Origin: CANKHA01 sp963750965
Lineage (GTDB): Bacteria > Pseudomonadota > Alphaproteobacteria > Rhizobiales > Xanthobacteraceae
Assembly: GCA_963750965.1 (NCBI GenBank)
Contig: CAVVSK010000010.1
Location: 248,001 to 312,000, forward strand
Reading direction: 5' to 3'
Length of the DNA: 64,000 nucleotides
Shown here: positions 35,768 through 45,800 of the stretch, in pieces
Numbering within the stretch: position 1 is the first letter of the stretch
Layout of the letters: each line of letters starts with the position of its first letter
Notes under the pieces: generated by a model
Databases searched by the model: none
What the model was told of the DNA's origin: nothing
Seen by the model: only the letters and a program-made list of their open reading frames with translations
Position numbers and translations under genes: made by a program

Positions 35768-36865
35768 TCAGCGCCGCGCATTGGTGGGTCTATCGAGTGC
35801 TTCTTCGTCGCAGTTCAAGTCTACCAGAGCAGCCATTTCCGCGGTTTCGGTATTGCTCACGCGCTGTTGCTCTGGACCCGTTGCGATTGTCGCTGAAGCG
35901 CTGTCTGTCGCTCCCATATAATGCTTCAGAAAAAGACGCATGACATGGTTCACCCCTTCTTCCGTCACGGAGCGAAGATCATCGGCAAAATACCGGCCCT
36001 TATTGAAACTGCCGGCCACTATTTCGTAGGCGGGGAAATAGGCCACTGCAGGGCGGGCCGTGCTGACCATCTCCGCGGCCACCCGCAAAACTGATTTCGA
36101 ATAAACCGTGGAGACGAGGACATGCCGGTTCTCTGCTGTCGCGATCAGCGGAACAGGCGAAACGGTGAGAACGATTTTTGCCTTGCTGTTGCGCCAGCGG
36201 ATCCAGTCGATCGATTCCAGCAAGTCCTTCGCGATCTCATCGACGCCAAAGTTGATGAACTCGTGGCGCTTCGGATCAAATGTGCCGCCGGCAACACCCG
36301 GACATAACGGGAAAACCGCGCCATCGGCTCGCGAACGCCAGCACTCCGTTAACCCGAGCGTGAATACCAGCACGTCCAAGTGCTCGATGAGGTCGCGAAC
36401 CTTCGCGAAGTGGCTGACTCTGTCGGTATCATATTCAGTACGCGTGCTGAACCCGTCGGGTTGAATTTGCGGCCGAAACGGATCGATGAACCTGCCGTCG
36501 TCGGTTTCCCAGATATCCTCCTTGGGACGAAACTTACCATAGGCGCGCTTAAGCAGCTGCACCAGCTGCCGCGCCGTGTAGATATTGCCGTAGCGCGCGG
36601 AAAACGTGCCGTAATTGTATTGCTGGGCAATTTGGGTTGAGGCGATCGGATGCGCCCTTTCCGCGACGTAATAGTTGAATCCGTGCTGCCGCAGATGGCG
36701 GGCAATGTTCTGCGCGAAGCAGCTGCCTGCCGTCGCCACCCGGTCAGTTTTGGAAATTGCAAATTCAGCCCTGATGACGGGATCTACCTCGTGCAGGGGC
36801 ATATCGGCGACTGAGCGGCGCCAGAATGCATAGGCGGGTGCGTCTTTGTACGGGTGTTGGGCCAT
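35768..36865 (-). CDS. GSCFA domain-containing protein
   Basis: A 365-residue protein of the GSCFA family (PF08885), named for the motif seen here as VATAGSCFAQNIARHL (about 46-61). Other family blocks are NYGTFSARYGNIYTARQLVQLL, VLVFTLGLTECWRS and TVSPVPLIAT. These proteins have an SGNH-hydrolase-like fold and are associated with cell-surface glycan genes; esterase or acyltransferase activity is plausible but unproven. Start ATG 36865 (a TTG at 36874 overlaps the preceding stop), so it is coupled to the SGNH-like gene upstream. Confidence 0.85.
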   Translation of the reverse strand: MAQHPYKDAPAYAFWRRSVADMPLHEVDPVIRAEFAISKTDRVATAGSCFAQNIARHLRQHGFNYYVAERAHPIASTQIAQQYNYGTFSARYGNIYTARQLVQLLKRAYGKFRPKEDIWETDDGRFIDPFRPQIQPDGFSTRTEYDTDRVSHFAKVRDLIEHLDVLVFTLGLTECWRSRADGAVFPLCPGVAGGTFDPKRHEFINFGVDEIAKDLLESIDWIRWRNSKAKIVLTVSPVPLIATAENRHVLVSTVYSKSVLRVAAEMVSTARPAVAYFPAYEIVAGSFNKGRYFADDLRSVTEEGVNHVMRLFLKHYMGATDSASATIATGPEQQRVSNTETAEMAALVDLNCDEEALDRPTNARR

Positions 36866-36874
36866 TGGAACCAA

Positions 36875-37628
36875 CTATCTGTTGGACGTTGAAAGATGGC
36901 GCGCTAATCGATTGATTGACTGCTCACCGTACCAAATGTTGCCGTGGGTCGGATCGGTGCCCCATGCCTTGCTGCACAGCAATCCCTCTGCGTCCGCCGT
37001 CCCTTCCGGAATCTGGAGGAATTCGATCTCGTGCGCGGCGCAGAACGCTCGATAGATTTCCGACTGCAGCTTCCATAATTTTAGACGAAAGCTTGCGGGA
37101 GCTATACCCCTTTTTTCGATGCGATCGGCAAACACTCCGGGATAGGTGCGGATATAATCGTCGCTGGGAATTGGAGGGGGAGATTCGCAATGCATCATCG
37201 GCTTGTCGATCAATGCACGCAGGGCTGAAAACATTTTCAGATGATCCGTCATTACCTTTTGGAGCGCGGACCGAACCAAACTCCGCGGCACCACTTCACG
37301 GTTTCGAATCAAACGATCCGCAGCCTCAAACGTAAAATCATAAGGGCACCTATGGTTGATAAGTCCCATGACGGAATGGGCATTGCCCCCGAGATAGGAC
37401 ACCACGAAATCGGAGTCGGGGAGATGAGCCTTGACGTCTTTCTCAACGGCGGGATTGAGCTTGTCGGGATTGTTGTCGTCAGGAAAATAGGGATTGTACC
37501 TTCCGGCGCGCATCTGAATGAAACGTGAAGCTCAATCCGGATGGGAAACGGGATTCCTGCTGCATGAGTTGCGTTGCATCGATAATGCATCTCATGTTGC
37601 TTTGCCCGATAGCCAACACACGTATCAC
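36875..37628 (-). pseudogene. SGNH-hydrolase-like protein, split by a frameshift near 37527
   Basis: GTG 37628 (AAAGGGAC upstream) opens a frame with VIRVLAIGQSNMR, an SGNH block-I-like nucleophile strand, continuing to PSGLSF. About one extra base then moves the reading to RFIQMRAGRYNPYFPDD in the frame that runs to 36875. That part has YLGGNAHSVMGL (block III-like G-N) and GTDPTHGNIWYG (block V-like D-x-x-H). The repaired length is about 251 residues. It probably removes or transfers acyl groups on the same glycan as the adjacent GSCFA protein. It is the promoter-proximal gene of the leftward cluster. Confidence 0.6.
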
Positions 37629-37911
37629 TGGATTGTCCCTTTGCCTCCAAGACGCAAGCCAATCACGGGCAATCCGCGCCGTTTTTACCGGGCTCAGGTA
37701 TCCCGATCTTGGCCGGAATCTCAAGTATTTCCTGCCCAATACTCGGTGCCATGCCAAGGTTCGAAATCCAGGCAAGCTAGTGGAGGCTTCTTAAGGCTAT
37801 TCGCAGGCAAATTTTCACATCAAGGCGGAAGCTCGAACGCGACGGATGAAGGCGCTCGAGGCCGCGCTCGTCCCGCCCGGTTATTTCAGCATCAGCTGTT
37901 CGGGAATTTAT
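37629..37911. other. intergenic region between polysaccharide cluster and tRNA
   Basis: No supported gene. It must contain the promoter for the leftward GSCFA/WsaF/sulfotransferase genes. I found no integrase and no second copy of the tRNA 3' end in the window. Confidence 0.4.
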
Positions 37912-37987
<76 letters not shown>

Positions 37988-38246
37988 GACACCAATAAAG
38001 GCTGATAAGGTGTTATCTAGGACACCCGGCAGCAAATGCCAAGCGTAATAACGCGGCCGCGGCCTTTGCGGAATTCGAAACATCATTGTTCTCAGGGAAG
38101 GGATGGCCCGCCGTCCGACCCTTCATTATTGTCTTTCTGTGGAATTGTCTTCTCCGGAGACGAGCCCGGAATCCGGGAACGTCTGATCGCGAGTCTGGTG
38201 CTGCGCACGATCACGGAATGACGATGGGAACAGAAAAGGCGGGAAA

Positions 38247-39908
38247 ATGGCAGGTAAAGCGCTGGTCGTGAAGGGCGGAACACTGATCGACGGCACCGGC
38301 CGTCCGCCCATTGAGAATGCCATCGTCATTATCGAAGAGGGCAGGTTCAAGGCGGTTGGCAAAAACGGCCAGGTGCCCGTCCCGGAAGAGGCCGAAGTCA
38401 TCGACGCGCGAGGCCTGACGATCCTGCCGGGCTTCATCGACGGCCATGCCCATCTCGAGGATTTCCACGGCGAGCTTTACCTTCATCTCGGCATCACCAC
38501 CGTCGCCACTATCCAGATTTTCCAGGACGGTCCCTGGACCTCGGCGCAGAAGCGCGGAACGGAGCTGGGTAAGATCCGGGGGCCGCGTATCTGGATGTCG
38601 GGCCGAGCCATCGGCGGCACTCGCGTAATGACCGACGCGCCCGACGGCCGCACCGACCGGGGCAACATCATCGTCACCACGCCGGAGGAGGCGCGCGCCG
38701 CCGTGCGCAAGAAAAAAGCGCTCGGCGCCGATATCATCAAGCTCAACGAGTTTTTGCCGCTCGACCTCGTGAAAATCGTAGTCGAGGAGGCGCATAGCCT
38801 CGATCTGCCGGTCACCGTCCATAGCATGGACTGCATCGGCTCGGCCAAAGCCGGCGTCGACGCAATCGAGCATATCTGGGCGGTGGGAACGAGTTCGATC
38901 CTTTATCCGCCGGCGCGCGAGCAGCTGCATACTGATCGGCTGGGCGGGTTGATCGACCAGGAAATCGCCAATTCATATTATCAGACGGAAAATTTTGGGC
39001 CCATCATCGACGCCATGGTGGAGCGCGGCGTGGCCTGGACGCCGACGATCGCCAAGTGGCTGCGTCCACTGTCGCCAAGCGCCGAGCGCTTTCGCGCACG
39101 GGAAGATGACATCCTCGCCGATCCTAAGGCTGCTCTTCCGGGGGCGGTCCGCGCGGTCACATACAATGCCTATGACAAGCTGTTCAAGCGTTACAGCAAG
39201 GACCAGCTCGAGCGCGCGAAGATCGGCTATCACAAGGCCAATGAATTCATCCGGCGCTTTGTTGAAGCCGGCGGCATCTTGAAGGAAGGCTCCGATCCGC
39301 CCCGCGGCATGGCGGCGCTGCTGATGCATGAGGCACTGACCATGGACGTTGAAGCCGGCGTGCCGCCGATGACGGTGATCCAGTCGGCCACGCTCAACGT
39401 CGCCAAGACCTTCAAGAAGGACAAGGACTACGGCAGCGTCGAACCCGGCAAGGTGGCCGACTTGTCGATCATCGAGGGCGATCCACTGAAAGACATGTGG
39501 TGCACGCAGAATGTGAAAGTGGTGGTGAAGGACGGTCAAAGGATCGATGTCGCCTTCAGCGGCTACAAAAATCCGATTCCGGCTTTCTACGCCTATCAGA
39601 CGATACCGATGGACCTCGACATCGAGCCGAAATCAGCGACGCAAGGGTCCGGCCCAATCACGCTGAAGGTGCGCGGGGAGGGGATCTGGCCCTTCCATCG
39701 CGTCATGCTGAAGCGGGAGTTCGGCAGCATCTTCAACTTCAATGCCATCGAGCTGCCGACCCGCTATATCTCTAAGCATGAGCTGGAAGCCGAGATCGCA
39801 CCCGAGCAGATCACCGAGGCGGGCACCTACACCATCACTGTGAAAGCCGAAGGCGAAATGCTCCCCGAATCGCACCGGGCACATCTCGTCATCGGCTTTA
39901 GCCGATAG
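38247..39908 (+). CDS. amidohydrolase with C-terminal Ig-like domain
   Basis: A 553-residue metal-dependent hydrolase. GFIDGHAHLE gives the HxH metal ligands (His67 and His69). Later come DIIKLNEF (candidate carboxylated Lys), TVHSMD and AIEHIWA (metal His), and KEGSDPPRGMA (catalytic Asp), with the usual beta-sandwich strand GSVEPGKVADLSIIEGDPL. After about residue 445 an extra 105 residues form an Ig/IPT-like beta domain (IEPKSATQGSGPITLKVRGEG ... TYTITVKAEG) that is not part of standard amidohydrolases. No signal peptide is visible. The substrate is unknown; imidazolonepropionase- or prolidase-like activities are the nearest types. Confidence 0.82.
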   Translation: MAGKALVVKGGTLIDGTGRPPIENAIVIIEEGRFKAVGKNGQVPVPEEAEVIDARGLTILPGFIDGHAHLEDFHGELYLHLGITTVATIQIFQDGPWTSAQKRGTELGKIRGPRIWMSGRAIGGTRVMTDAPDGRTDRGNIIVTTPEEARAAVRKKKALGADIIKLNEFLPLDLVKIVVEEAHSLDLPVTVHSMDCIGSAKAGVDAIEHIWAVGTSSILYPPAREQLHTDRLGGLIDQEIANSYYQTENFGPIIDAMVERGVAWTPTIAKWLRPLSPSAERFRAREDDILADPKAALPGAVRAVTYNAYDKLFKRYSKDQLERAKIGYHKANEFIRRFVEAGGILKEGSDPPRGMAALLMHEALTMDVEAGVPPMTVIQSATLNVAKTFKKDKDYGSVEPGKVADLSIIEGDPLKDMWCTQNVKVVVKDGQRIDVAFSGYKNPIPAFYAYQTIPMDLDIEPKSATQGSGPITLKVRGEGIWPFHRVMLKREFGSIFNFNAIELPTRYISKHELEAEIAPEQITEAGTYTITVKAEGEMLPESHRAHLVIGFSR

Positions 39909-40006
39909 CTTCGGCATTTGCGGGGCCACAGAATTTCAATTCTTAAATCGCGCAGAAGATGCGGCGCTTTTCCAGCGGTGAGCATACTGGGAGCACATTC
40001 CATCGC

Positions 40007-41173
40007 TCACGGCGGCGGTGCCAGCCGATTCACGCCCCCATTGATCTGCGCCGTGTAGATCCGGCCGTGGAAACCCTGGCCGAAGCTGCTCAGTCCCGGA
40101 AGCGAGATACCGGCGGCGCGGTCGCCGACCGCCGCCTGTGTGCCGACACGCGGGAAGAAGCTGCGGATCTCACCGGTGCAGGCATCACCATAGATGTAGC
40201 GCCGGTCGAGAGCAGGTAGATTGGCGTTATGCACGACATAGCCACCGATAATTGCGCAACGGCCTGCGTTGTGATCGTAGACGAACATCGGAAAAGTCGC
40301 GGGGTCCGGCCCCGGGCGTGAATTGTCGAAAACAATGTCACCTTCAAATTGTGGCCAGCCAAAATTCGCGCCACGGGCATCGGCAATCGGCAGGAAATTG
40401 ACCTCTTCCCGCTTGGTTTGTCCCACATCCGCAATCGCAATTCGTGTGCCGTCAAAGGATAAGCGCCAAGGGTTGCGCAGCCCGTAGGCGAAAATTTCGT
40501 CGAGGCCCGGTTTGCCCACAAACGGATTTGAAGCGGGGATGCCGTAAGGCCGGGTGCCGGCGGGCAACGGATGGATGCGCAGGATCTTGCCGAGAAGGTT
40601 GCTCAATTTGCGTGCGTTTTCACCGGCCGGCGAGGTCGCCCCGTCGCCGGTGGAAATGTAGAGGAAACCATCCGGTCCGAAGTGGAGCTGCCCGCCATTG
40701 TGATTCTTTGCGCCCGGGTGTGGGATCGTGAGCAATACGCGGCGGGTGTTGGGATTCGCGCGTTCCGGGTTCGGGCTCCGGCGGAACTCGTCGATTTCAA
40801 TCTCACCGTTGTTGTTGGTGAAAGCCACATAGAAACGGCGGCTCTGCGGATAGTCCGGGGCAAAGGCCATCGAAAACAAACCCTGTTCGCTGCCGGCGTC
40901 CGCATCGGGCGGACCGAAAACAATGTCGCGGATATCGAGGAACGGCGGGGCGAGCCGCACCTCGTTGCGCAGCAGGCGGACTACGCCAGGCCGTTCGACC
41001 ACAAAGAGAAGACCGGGCTCACCCGGCGCCACGGTGACAAAGGTTGGATTTTCGAAGGTGCCGAGAAAAACGAGCCTCGCGGCGGCTTGGGCGTAGGCCT
41101 GCGTCGCTGTCAATAGAGAGCCGAGCAGGGCAATAGCCGTGACCATTGACCTGCCGGGTAGCTTTGACGACAT
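40007..41173 (-). CDS. secreted PQQ-dependent sugar dehydrogenase (Gdh-B/YliI type)
   Basis: A 388-residue exported protein. The signal peptide is 1-29 (cleavage after AYA-Q). A six-bladed propeller of the soluble glucose/aldose dehydrogenase family (PF07995) follows, with blade signatures GLFSMAFAPDYPQSRRFYV, HNGGQLHFGPDGFLYISTGDG and YGLRNPWRLSFD, the family's PQQ/Ca site region. It oxidises aldose sugars in the periplasm. It stands alone between convergent and divergent genes. Confidence 0.88.
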   Translation of the reverse strand: MSSKLPGRSMVTAIALLGSLLTATQAYAQAAARLVFLGTFENPTFVTVAPGEPGLLFVVERPGVVRLLRNEVRLAPPFLDIRDIVFGPPDADAGSEQGLFSMAFAPDYPQSRRFYVAFTNNNGEIEIDEFRRSPNPERANPNTRRVLLTIPHPGAKNHNGGQLHFGPDGFLYISTGDGATSPAGENARKLSNLLGKILRIHPLPAGTRPYGIPASNPFVGKPGLDEIFAYGLRNPWRLSFDGTRIAIADVGQTKREEVNFLPIADARGANFGWPQFEGDIVFDNSRPGPDPATFPMFVYDHNAGRCAIIGGYVVHNANLPALDRRYIYGDACTGEIRSFFPRVGTQAAVGDRAAGISLPGLSSFGQGFHGRIYTAQINGGVNRLAPPP

Positions 41174-41413
41174 GGAACCTCGCGAAAGGGATTACGAAGC
41201 GGAGAGTCGGTTTCCCGCATTATATAAGGCGGCCGCATCCGAATTATGCGAGCAACCTGATCCGGTCCGCACGATTCCGATGTGGGCGCTTTGCGATTTC
41301 CCACTGACGAAAGCGGTATTTTATTAAAGCACCGCCGTTCGGCGCGCAGCTCACAGCTGTAGCGCCCCCTTCGTTCGCCAACCTCTCCCTACCGAAGAGG
41401 AAGAAAGCCGGCG

Positions 41414-42196
41414 CTATGACGCCTTCTGCTTCAGTTTCTCGTAACGGCCGCGTGCCACGATCTCGGCCAGCGTGCCGTCGGGCGCGCGGAATTTCAACGC
41501 CCCCGCGCCGGGCTTCGACAGGATCTCGCCGCCGGCGTTCTTGATCTTCTCCGCAAAAGCTTCCTGGTCTGCCACCTCGATGCCCCAGTGATGGATGCGT
41601 GGGCCGGCGCCGGCCCATTTGGCTTCCTTGGCGTCCTCGCTGTCATAGACCATGAGGGCAAGATCGAGTTCGCCGTCCGTCAGGTGGCGGGAAATGTGCT
41701 CGCGGCTGTGATCGGTAGACACGGTCTTGAAGCCGAAAACATTCTCATAAAACTTCGTCGCCTTTTCCAGGTCCTGCACCTTAAGCGCCAGGTGAACGAT
41801 GCGGTTGTCGATCATTTCCTTTTTTTTGTAACGGCCGATCCCGACGATCTCCGCCATGTTGCCGTCAGGCGCCCGGAATTTCAGCGCGCCTTCCTCGCGA
41901 TCCGAAAAAATCTCGCCGCCGTTTTCCTGGATCTTTTTTATCGTGGCTTCGCGGTCCTCCACTTCGACCCCGAAGTGATGGATGCCTGGGCCGTTGCCGA
42001 TCAGCTTGGCTTCCGGTTCATCCTCGCTGTCATAGACCATCAGCGCGAGATCGATATTGCCGTCGGTCATATGGCGCGAGGTATGACCGCGCGCGTGGCC
42101 CGTCTTGGTCTGGTAGATGCCAAACACGTCCTCGTAGAATTTCGTCGCCTTCTCGAGGTCCTCGACCTTGAGCGCGATGTGCACGATGCGAGCCAT
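41414..42196 (-). CDS. protein with two VOC (glyoxalase/dioxygenase) domains
   Basis: A 260-residue protein made of two tandem VOC domains (about 1-125 and 129-255) that are clear duplicates: VHIALKVEDLEKATKFYEDVFG versus VHLALKVQDLEKATKFYENVFG. Metal-ligand positions are kept in both halves: His near the start, His in IHH(F/W)G, and Glu in (M/L)AEIV. It could be a glyoxalase, dioxygenase or resistance protein; the repeats resemble lactoylglutathione lyase-like proteins. It is separated from the Tct transporter genes by a 250-base gap. Confidence 0.85.
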   Translation of the reverse strand: MARIVHIALKVEDLEKATKFYEDVFGIYQTKTGHARGHTSRHMTDGNIDLALMVYDSEDEPEAKLIGNGPGIHHFGVEVEDREATIKKIQENGGEIFSDREEGALKFRAPDGNMAEIVGIGRYKKKEMIDNRIVHLALKVQDLEKATKFYENVFGFKTVSTDHSREHISRHLTDGELDLALMVYDSEDAKEAKWAGAGPRIHHWGIEVADQEAFAEKIKNAGGEILSKPGAGALKFRAPDGTLAEIVARGRYEKLKQKAS

Positions 42197-42446
42197 GTCT
42201 CTCTCCTCGGTTCAGGCACAAGTCGGATGTATCCGCCTTATGGTGTTGTAATGGCCAAGCCGGATATCCGACTGGTGCTGTCTAAAATTCCAAATGACCA
42301 AGGCGCGCGGTGATCCGCACGCCCCTTCGTTTCGATTTTTAAGCTTGGGACCAATTAGTCCCAGGCTTGGCAGCCCGTCAAGGCCGGGCGCTGCGGTGCT
42401 CCGATGGAGAGCACCGCGGCCCTGCCAGTAGGGCAGTCTGTTGCGC
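42197..42446. other. intergenic region with inverted repeat
   Basis: No gene. It contains a perfect 9-bp stem GCGGTGCTC / GAGCACCGC (42393-42401 with 42409-42417) close to the end of the tctC-like gene, without a T-tract. It may act as a transcript-end hairpin. Confidence 0.4.
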
Positions 42447-43424
42447 CTACCGCACCACCTTCGCGCCGGCTTCCTTCAGGATGTCACGCAACTGTCCCTC
42501 GTAAGCCGTAAGGAAGGTCCGCGTCTGTCCAGACTTTTCGTTCACGTTCTCCAGTTGGCTTTCGGCGAGGAATTTCTTCCAGCCGGCCGTCTGCCGGAGC
42601 TTGTCGAGCATCCCTTCGTAATAAGCGACGGCTGCCGGCGGCATGTCGGGCGGGCCGACGATGCCGCGCGTCTGCGGAACGTCTGGGATCTTGAAGCCTT
42701 GCTCCGTCAAAGTGGCGACGTCCTTGAAAGCATCCAGCCGATTGTCGCCAATCTGCGCGATCACCCGCAGCTTGCCCGCCTTCACCTGCTCGCCCGCCTC
42801 GCTCGGATCCATGATCATCAGGTCAACGTGCCCGCCCAGTAGCGCGGCGATTCGCTCGCCGCCGCCCGGGAAGGAAATGAACGCCCAATTGCCGCCGGTT
42901 TGTTTCATCAAGAGCTGACGCACGATGTTATCGCGCGAGGTAATGGATCCACCCGACTGTTTGAGCGTACCGGGCTTATCCTTCGCCACCTTGAGGAAAT
43001 CACCCATGGTCTTGTACGGCGAGTCCGCGCGGACCACCGCCAGCGCCGGTTCAGTCACCAGCCGGGTGATCGGGGTCAGATCATTGAGCCTGTTCTGCGC
43101 AGCTTCCTGCGTCAGCGGATCGACGACCCATACCACCGTAAAGATGGCGATGGTGTTGGGATCGCCCTTTTTGCTCGCCATATAGGCTGACGCCGTGGTG
43201 CTGCCACCGCCGGTCTTGTTGGCGACCTGCACGCGCACGGGCAAGAGCTTTTCCTGTTCGATGATGGTGACCATCTGGCGCGCCATCACATCGTTGCCCG
43301 AGCCCGGCCCGCCGTGCACGACCAGCTCGATCGGCTGCGTTGGCGTAAATTGTGCGAACGCCGGTGCAAAGGCGGCCGAAACCGCAAATATCGCCGCGCC
43401 GGTGATTAAGCTTCGTCTTTTCAT
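42447..43424 (-). CDS. tctC: tripartite tricarboxylate transporter substrate-binding protein (Bug/TctC)
   Basis: A 325-residue periplasmic binding protein of the Bug family: signal peptide 1-24 (cleavage after AFA-Q), then PIELVVHGGPGSGNDVMARQM (the family's N-terminal ligand loop), TRLVTEPALAVVRADSPYKTM, SGGSITSRDN and FISFPGGGERIAALLGGHVD. It delivers a carboxylate to the TctAB membrane pair encoded just upstream in the same orientation. The order tctB-tctA-tctC on the minus strand is one operon. Confidence 0.92.
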   Translation of the reverse strand: MKRRSLITGAAIFAVSAAFAPAFAQFTPTQPIELVVHGGPGSGNDVMARQMVTIIEQEKLLPVRVQVANKTGGGSTTASAYMASKKGDPNTIAIFTVVWVVDPLTQEAAQNRLNDLTPITRLVTEPALAVVRADSPYKTMGDFLKVAKDKPGTLKQSGGSITSRDNIVRQLLMKQTGGNWAFISFPGGGERIAALLGGHVDLMIMDPSEAGEQVKAGKLRVIAQIGDNRLDAFKDVATLTEQGFKIPDVPQTRGIVGPPDMPPAAVAYYEGMLDKLRQTAGWKKFLAESQLENVNEKSGQTRTFLTAYEGQLRDILKEAGAKVVR

Positions 43425-43476
43425 TGCATTTCTCCCTTATGTTTTTGCGATTTTGTTTTGACAGAAAACACCCTGC

Positions 43477-44985
43477 TTATCCTTCCGCAAGCGCGCGCAC
43501 ACGTGCGCGATTAAAGTAAGACAGCAAGGGCAGAACCAGTACGAGCGCCGCGAGCGCCAGCATGACGGCTGAGATCGGGCGTTGTACGAGCATGGCGAGA
43601 TCGCCCTGCGACATCATCAGGGATTGTCGCAACGCGCGCTCCATCGCGTCGCCAAGGACAAAGCCCAGGATCAGCGGCGCGCTCGGATATTTCAACTTGG
43701 TCATGATGTAGCCGAGCAGGCCGAAACCGGCGAGCAGGACGGTATCGAATATACGTCCGGTCACTCCGTAGACGCCGATGATCGAAATGCCGAAGATGAA
43801 CGGGTGCAGGACGAAGGTCGGCAAGCGCAACAGCTGCGCAAAAAGCGGAACGAGCGGAAGGTTCAGCACCAGCAACATGACGTTGCCGATGTACATGCTG
43901 GCAACCAAACCCCAGAACACGTCTGGCGATTCCTGCATCATCAAGGGACCGGGGCGGATGCCCCAGATGATAAGGGCGGAAAGCAGGATCGCCGTTGAGC
44001 TGCCACCGGGAATGCCAAGGGTCAGCAGCGGCACCAGCGCGCCGCCGGTGTCAGCATTGTTGGCGCCTTCCGGCGCGGCAACGCCCTCGGGCACGCCGGT
44101 GCCGAATTTTTCCGGATGCCTAGATACGGCTTTTTCCAATCCGTAGGAGATGAAGGACGCGATCGTGCCGCCGGCGCCCGGCAACACCCCAATCAGAAAA
44201 CCGACCACCGAGCCATTGAGGAACGCGAAACGGCAGGCCATGAGATCGGCCCAGGTCGGCAGCAGGTTGCGCAGCCCGCGCGGCACTGGAAGCATTTGGC
44301 TTTCCTCGCCGCCTTCGATATTGGCCAGGACCTCGCCCACGGCAAACACGCCGATCGCAACCACCATAAATTCAATACCGCCAAGCAGCGGTGCCTGCCC
44401 GAAGATGAAGCGCGCTTGTGCGGTGAAGATGTCCGTGCCGATGCTTGTCAGCCACAATCCCACCAGCAGCGCCAGCAATCCCTTGATCAGAGAGGGACCG
44501 GACAGCAGCACGACCAGTGCCAAGCCGAGCACCATCAACGCGAAGTATTCCGGCGAAGAGAAACGGAGCGCAAAGGCGGCGACCGGTGGCGCGACCAAAG
44601 TCAGCAAGACGATGCCGACAGTGCCGGCAACGAAGGAGGCGACTGCGGCAATACCGAGCGCCGCTCCCGCGCGGCCCTTGCGCGCCATCTGATAGCCGTC
44701 GAGGCAAGTGGCGACCGATGACGATTCACCTGGAATATTGAGCAGGATCGAGGTGGTGGAGCCGCCGTATTTGGCGCCGTAATAGATGCCGGCCATCATG
44801 ATAACGCCGCCGGCTGGATCCATGCTGAAGGTCAGCGGGAGCAACAGCGAAATGGTCGCCGCTGGCCCTAGGCCCGGCAGAATGCCAACGACCGTGCCGA
44901 GCAGGCAGCCGACGAAACACCACAGCACGTTTGTCGGCTGCAGCGCGACGTAGAATCCGTGCAAAAGCCCGTCGGCGATGTCCAT
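43477..44985 (-). CDS. tctA: TctA large permease subunit
   Basis: A 502-residue membrane protein of the TctA family with about 11-12 transmembrane helices. Signatures are GTVVGILPGLGPAATISLLLPLTF near the start, YYGAKYGGSTTSILLNIPGE and GVLPGAGGTIASFISYGLEK, whose repeated GxLPGxG motifs are typical. It imports tri- or dicarboxylates using the ion gradient with TctB and the Bug protein. Its ATG follows the tctB stop by two bases. Confidence 0.95.
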   Translation of the reverse strand: MDIADGLLHGFYVALQPTNVLWCFVGCLLGTVVGILPGLGPAATISLLLPLTFSMDPAGGVIMMAGIYYGAKYGGSTTSILLNIPGESSSVATCLDGYQMARKGRAGAALGIAAVASFVAGTVGIVLLTLVAPPVAAFALRFSSPEYFALMVLGLALVVLLSGPSLIKGLLALLVGLWLTSIGTDIFTAQARFIFGQAPLLGGIEFMVVAIGVFAVGEVLANIEGGEESQMLPVPRGLRNLLPTWADLMACRFAFLNGSVVGFLIGVLPGAGGTIASFISYGLEKAVSRHPEKFGTGVPEGVAAPEGANNADTGGALVPLLTLGIPGGSSTAILLSALIIWGIRPGPLMMQESPDVFWGLVASMYIGNVMLLVLNLPLVPLFAQLLRLPTFVLHPFIFGISIIGVYGVTGRIFDTVLLAGFGLLGYIMTKLKYPSAPLILGFVLGDAMERALRQSLMMSQGDLAMLVQRPISAVMLALAALVLVLPLLSYFNRARVRALAEG

Positions 44986-44987
44986 GT

Positions 44988-45451
44988 TCAGAACCCGAAC
45001 CAGCCGATGGGAAGTTGGACGCCGAGCAGGACCGGAAAGACAATATAGAAGGCGGCCGTCGCTCCAACACTGGTCAATGCGGCGGCTACCAAAGTGCGCT
45101 GAAAGACGAAAGCGACGAGGAAAAATGTGAAAAGTGTGAAGCTGAGGCGAAATCCCAAGACGCCCATCGTCGCGATGCAGGCCGCGAAGGCTAACCAGGT
45201 GATCAGCGCACGCTTGCTGCCGTCCCGATTTTGGGTGACTCTTGCGGCTTTGGTTTCCGCGCGGTGCCGATGATCAGCGCCAGCGCAAGTCCAATCATTA
45301 ACAGGCCATACCAGGTCGGAAAGAAGCCAGGACCCGGGCCGTCAGGATTGTAGTAGTTCCAGGAGTACGCTTGCGCCACGATATAAAGCCCGAGCGCGGC
45401 CAGAAACGCGCCGGACACGACATCGCCATTGCGAAGGTTGTACTTCTGCAT
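44988..45451 (-). pseudogene. tctB: TctB small permease subunit, split by a frameshift near 45230
   Basis: ATG 45451 (GGGAGAGGAA upstream) starts MQKYNLRNGDVVSGAFLAALG with two helices and ends in this frame just after RKPKPQESPK. The next frame continues with RDGSKRALITWLAFAACIATM and three more helices, ending with TGA at 44988, two bases before the tctA ATG. The shift lies near the CCCAAAA run and looks like one missing base. The repaired length is about 154 residues, typical of TctB, which has a weakly conserved four- to five-helix topology. Confidence 0.75.
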
Positions 45452-45660
45452 TTCCTCTCCCGTCCCCTTGTTTTTTGGGGTATTGGGGAGAACGCTAGCA
45501 GCCATCGCGGCGAGACGAAAGCCCGTCAAAAGTCCGACGGGGAGGGTAGTATTGCTGGCCATGGGGGCTAGAATGCCGTTTGCCGCTTAATGAGTGGCAC
45601 CTCCCTCCTGTGCAACATCAGCGATGACATCGTTTCCAATACGTCTGCCGCGTCCGCCAT

Positions 45661-45800
45661 ACGCGATCTTATGCGGAATAGTTGCGAGCCAGAGCGTCCC
45701 CATTGTGGACGATGTCGACACCCATATCCGCAAGGTGCCCGTGGTGCTCGCGTGCGCTACTGCAAACATGGGGCTTTTTGTCGCCTGTGCGGGCGCGCCA
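45661..45800 (+). pseudogene. decayed copy of the N-terminal part of the bicupin gene at 53129
   Basis: This non-coding stretch aligns without large gaps to 53153-53296. CGTCCCCATTGTGGA, ATATCCGCAAGGTGCCCGTGG and CATGGGGCTTTTTGTC are shared exactly, with scattered substitutions and small indels between them. No frame is open through it and similarity ends after about 140 bases. It is a truncated, degenerate relic of the bicupin gene whose intact copy lies 7.5 kb downstream in the same orientation, on the other side of the sugar-biosynthesis cluster. Confidence 0.8.
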
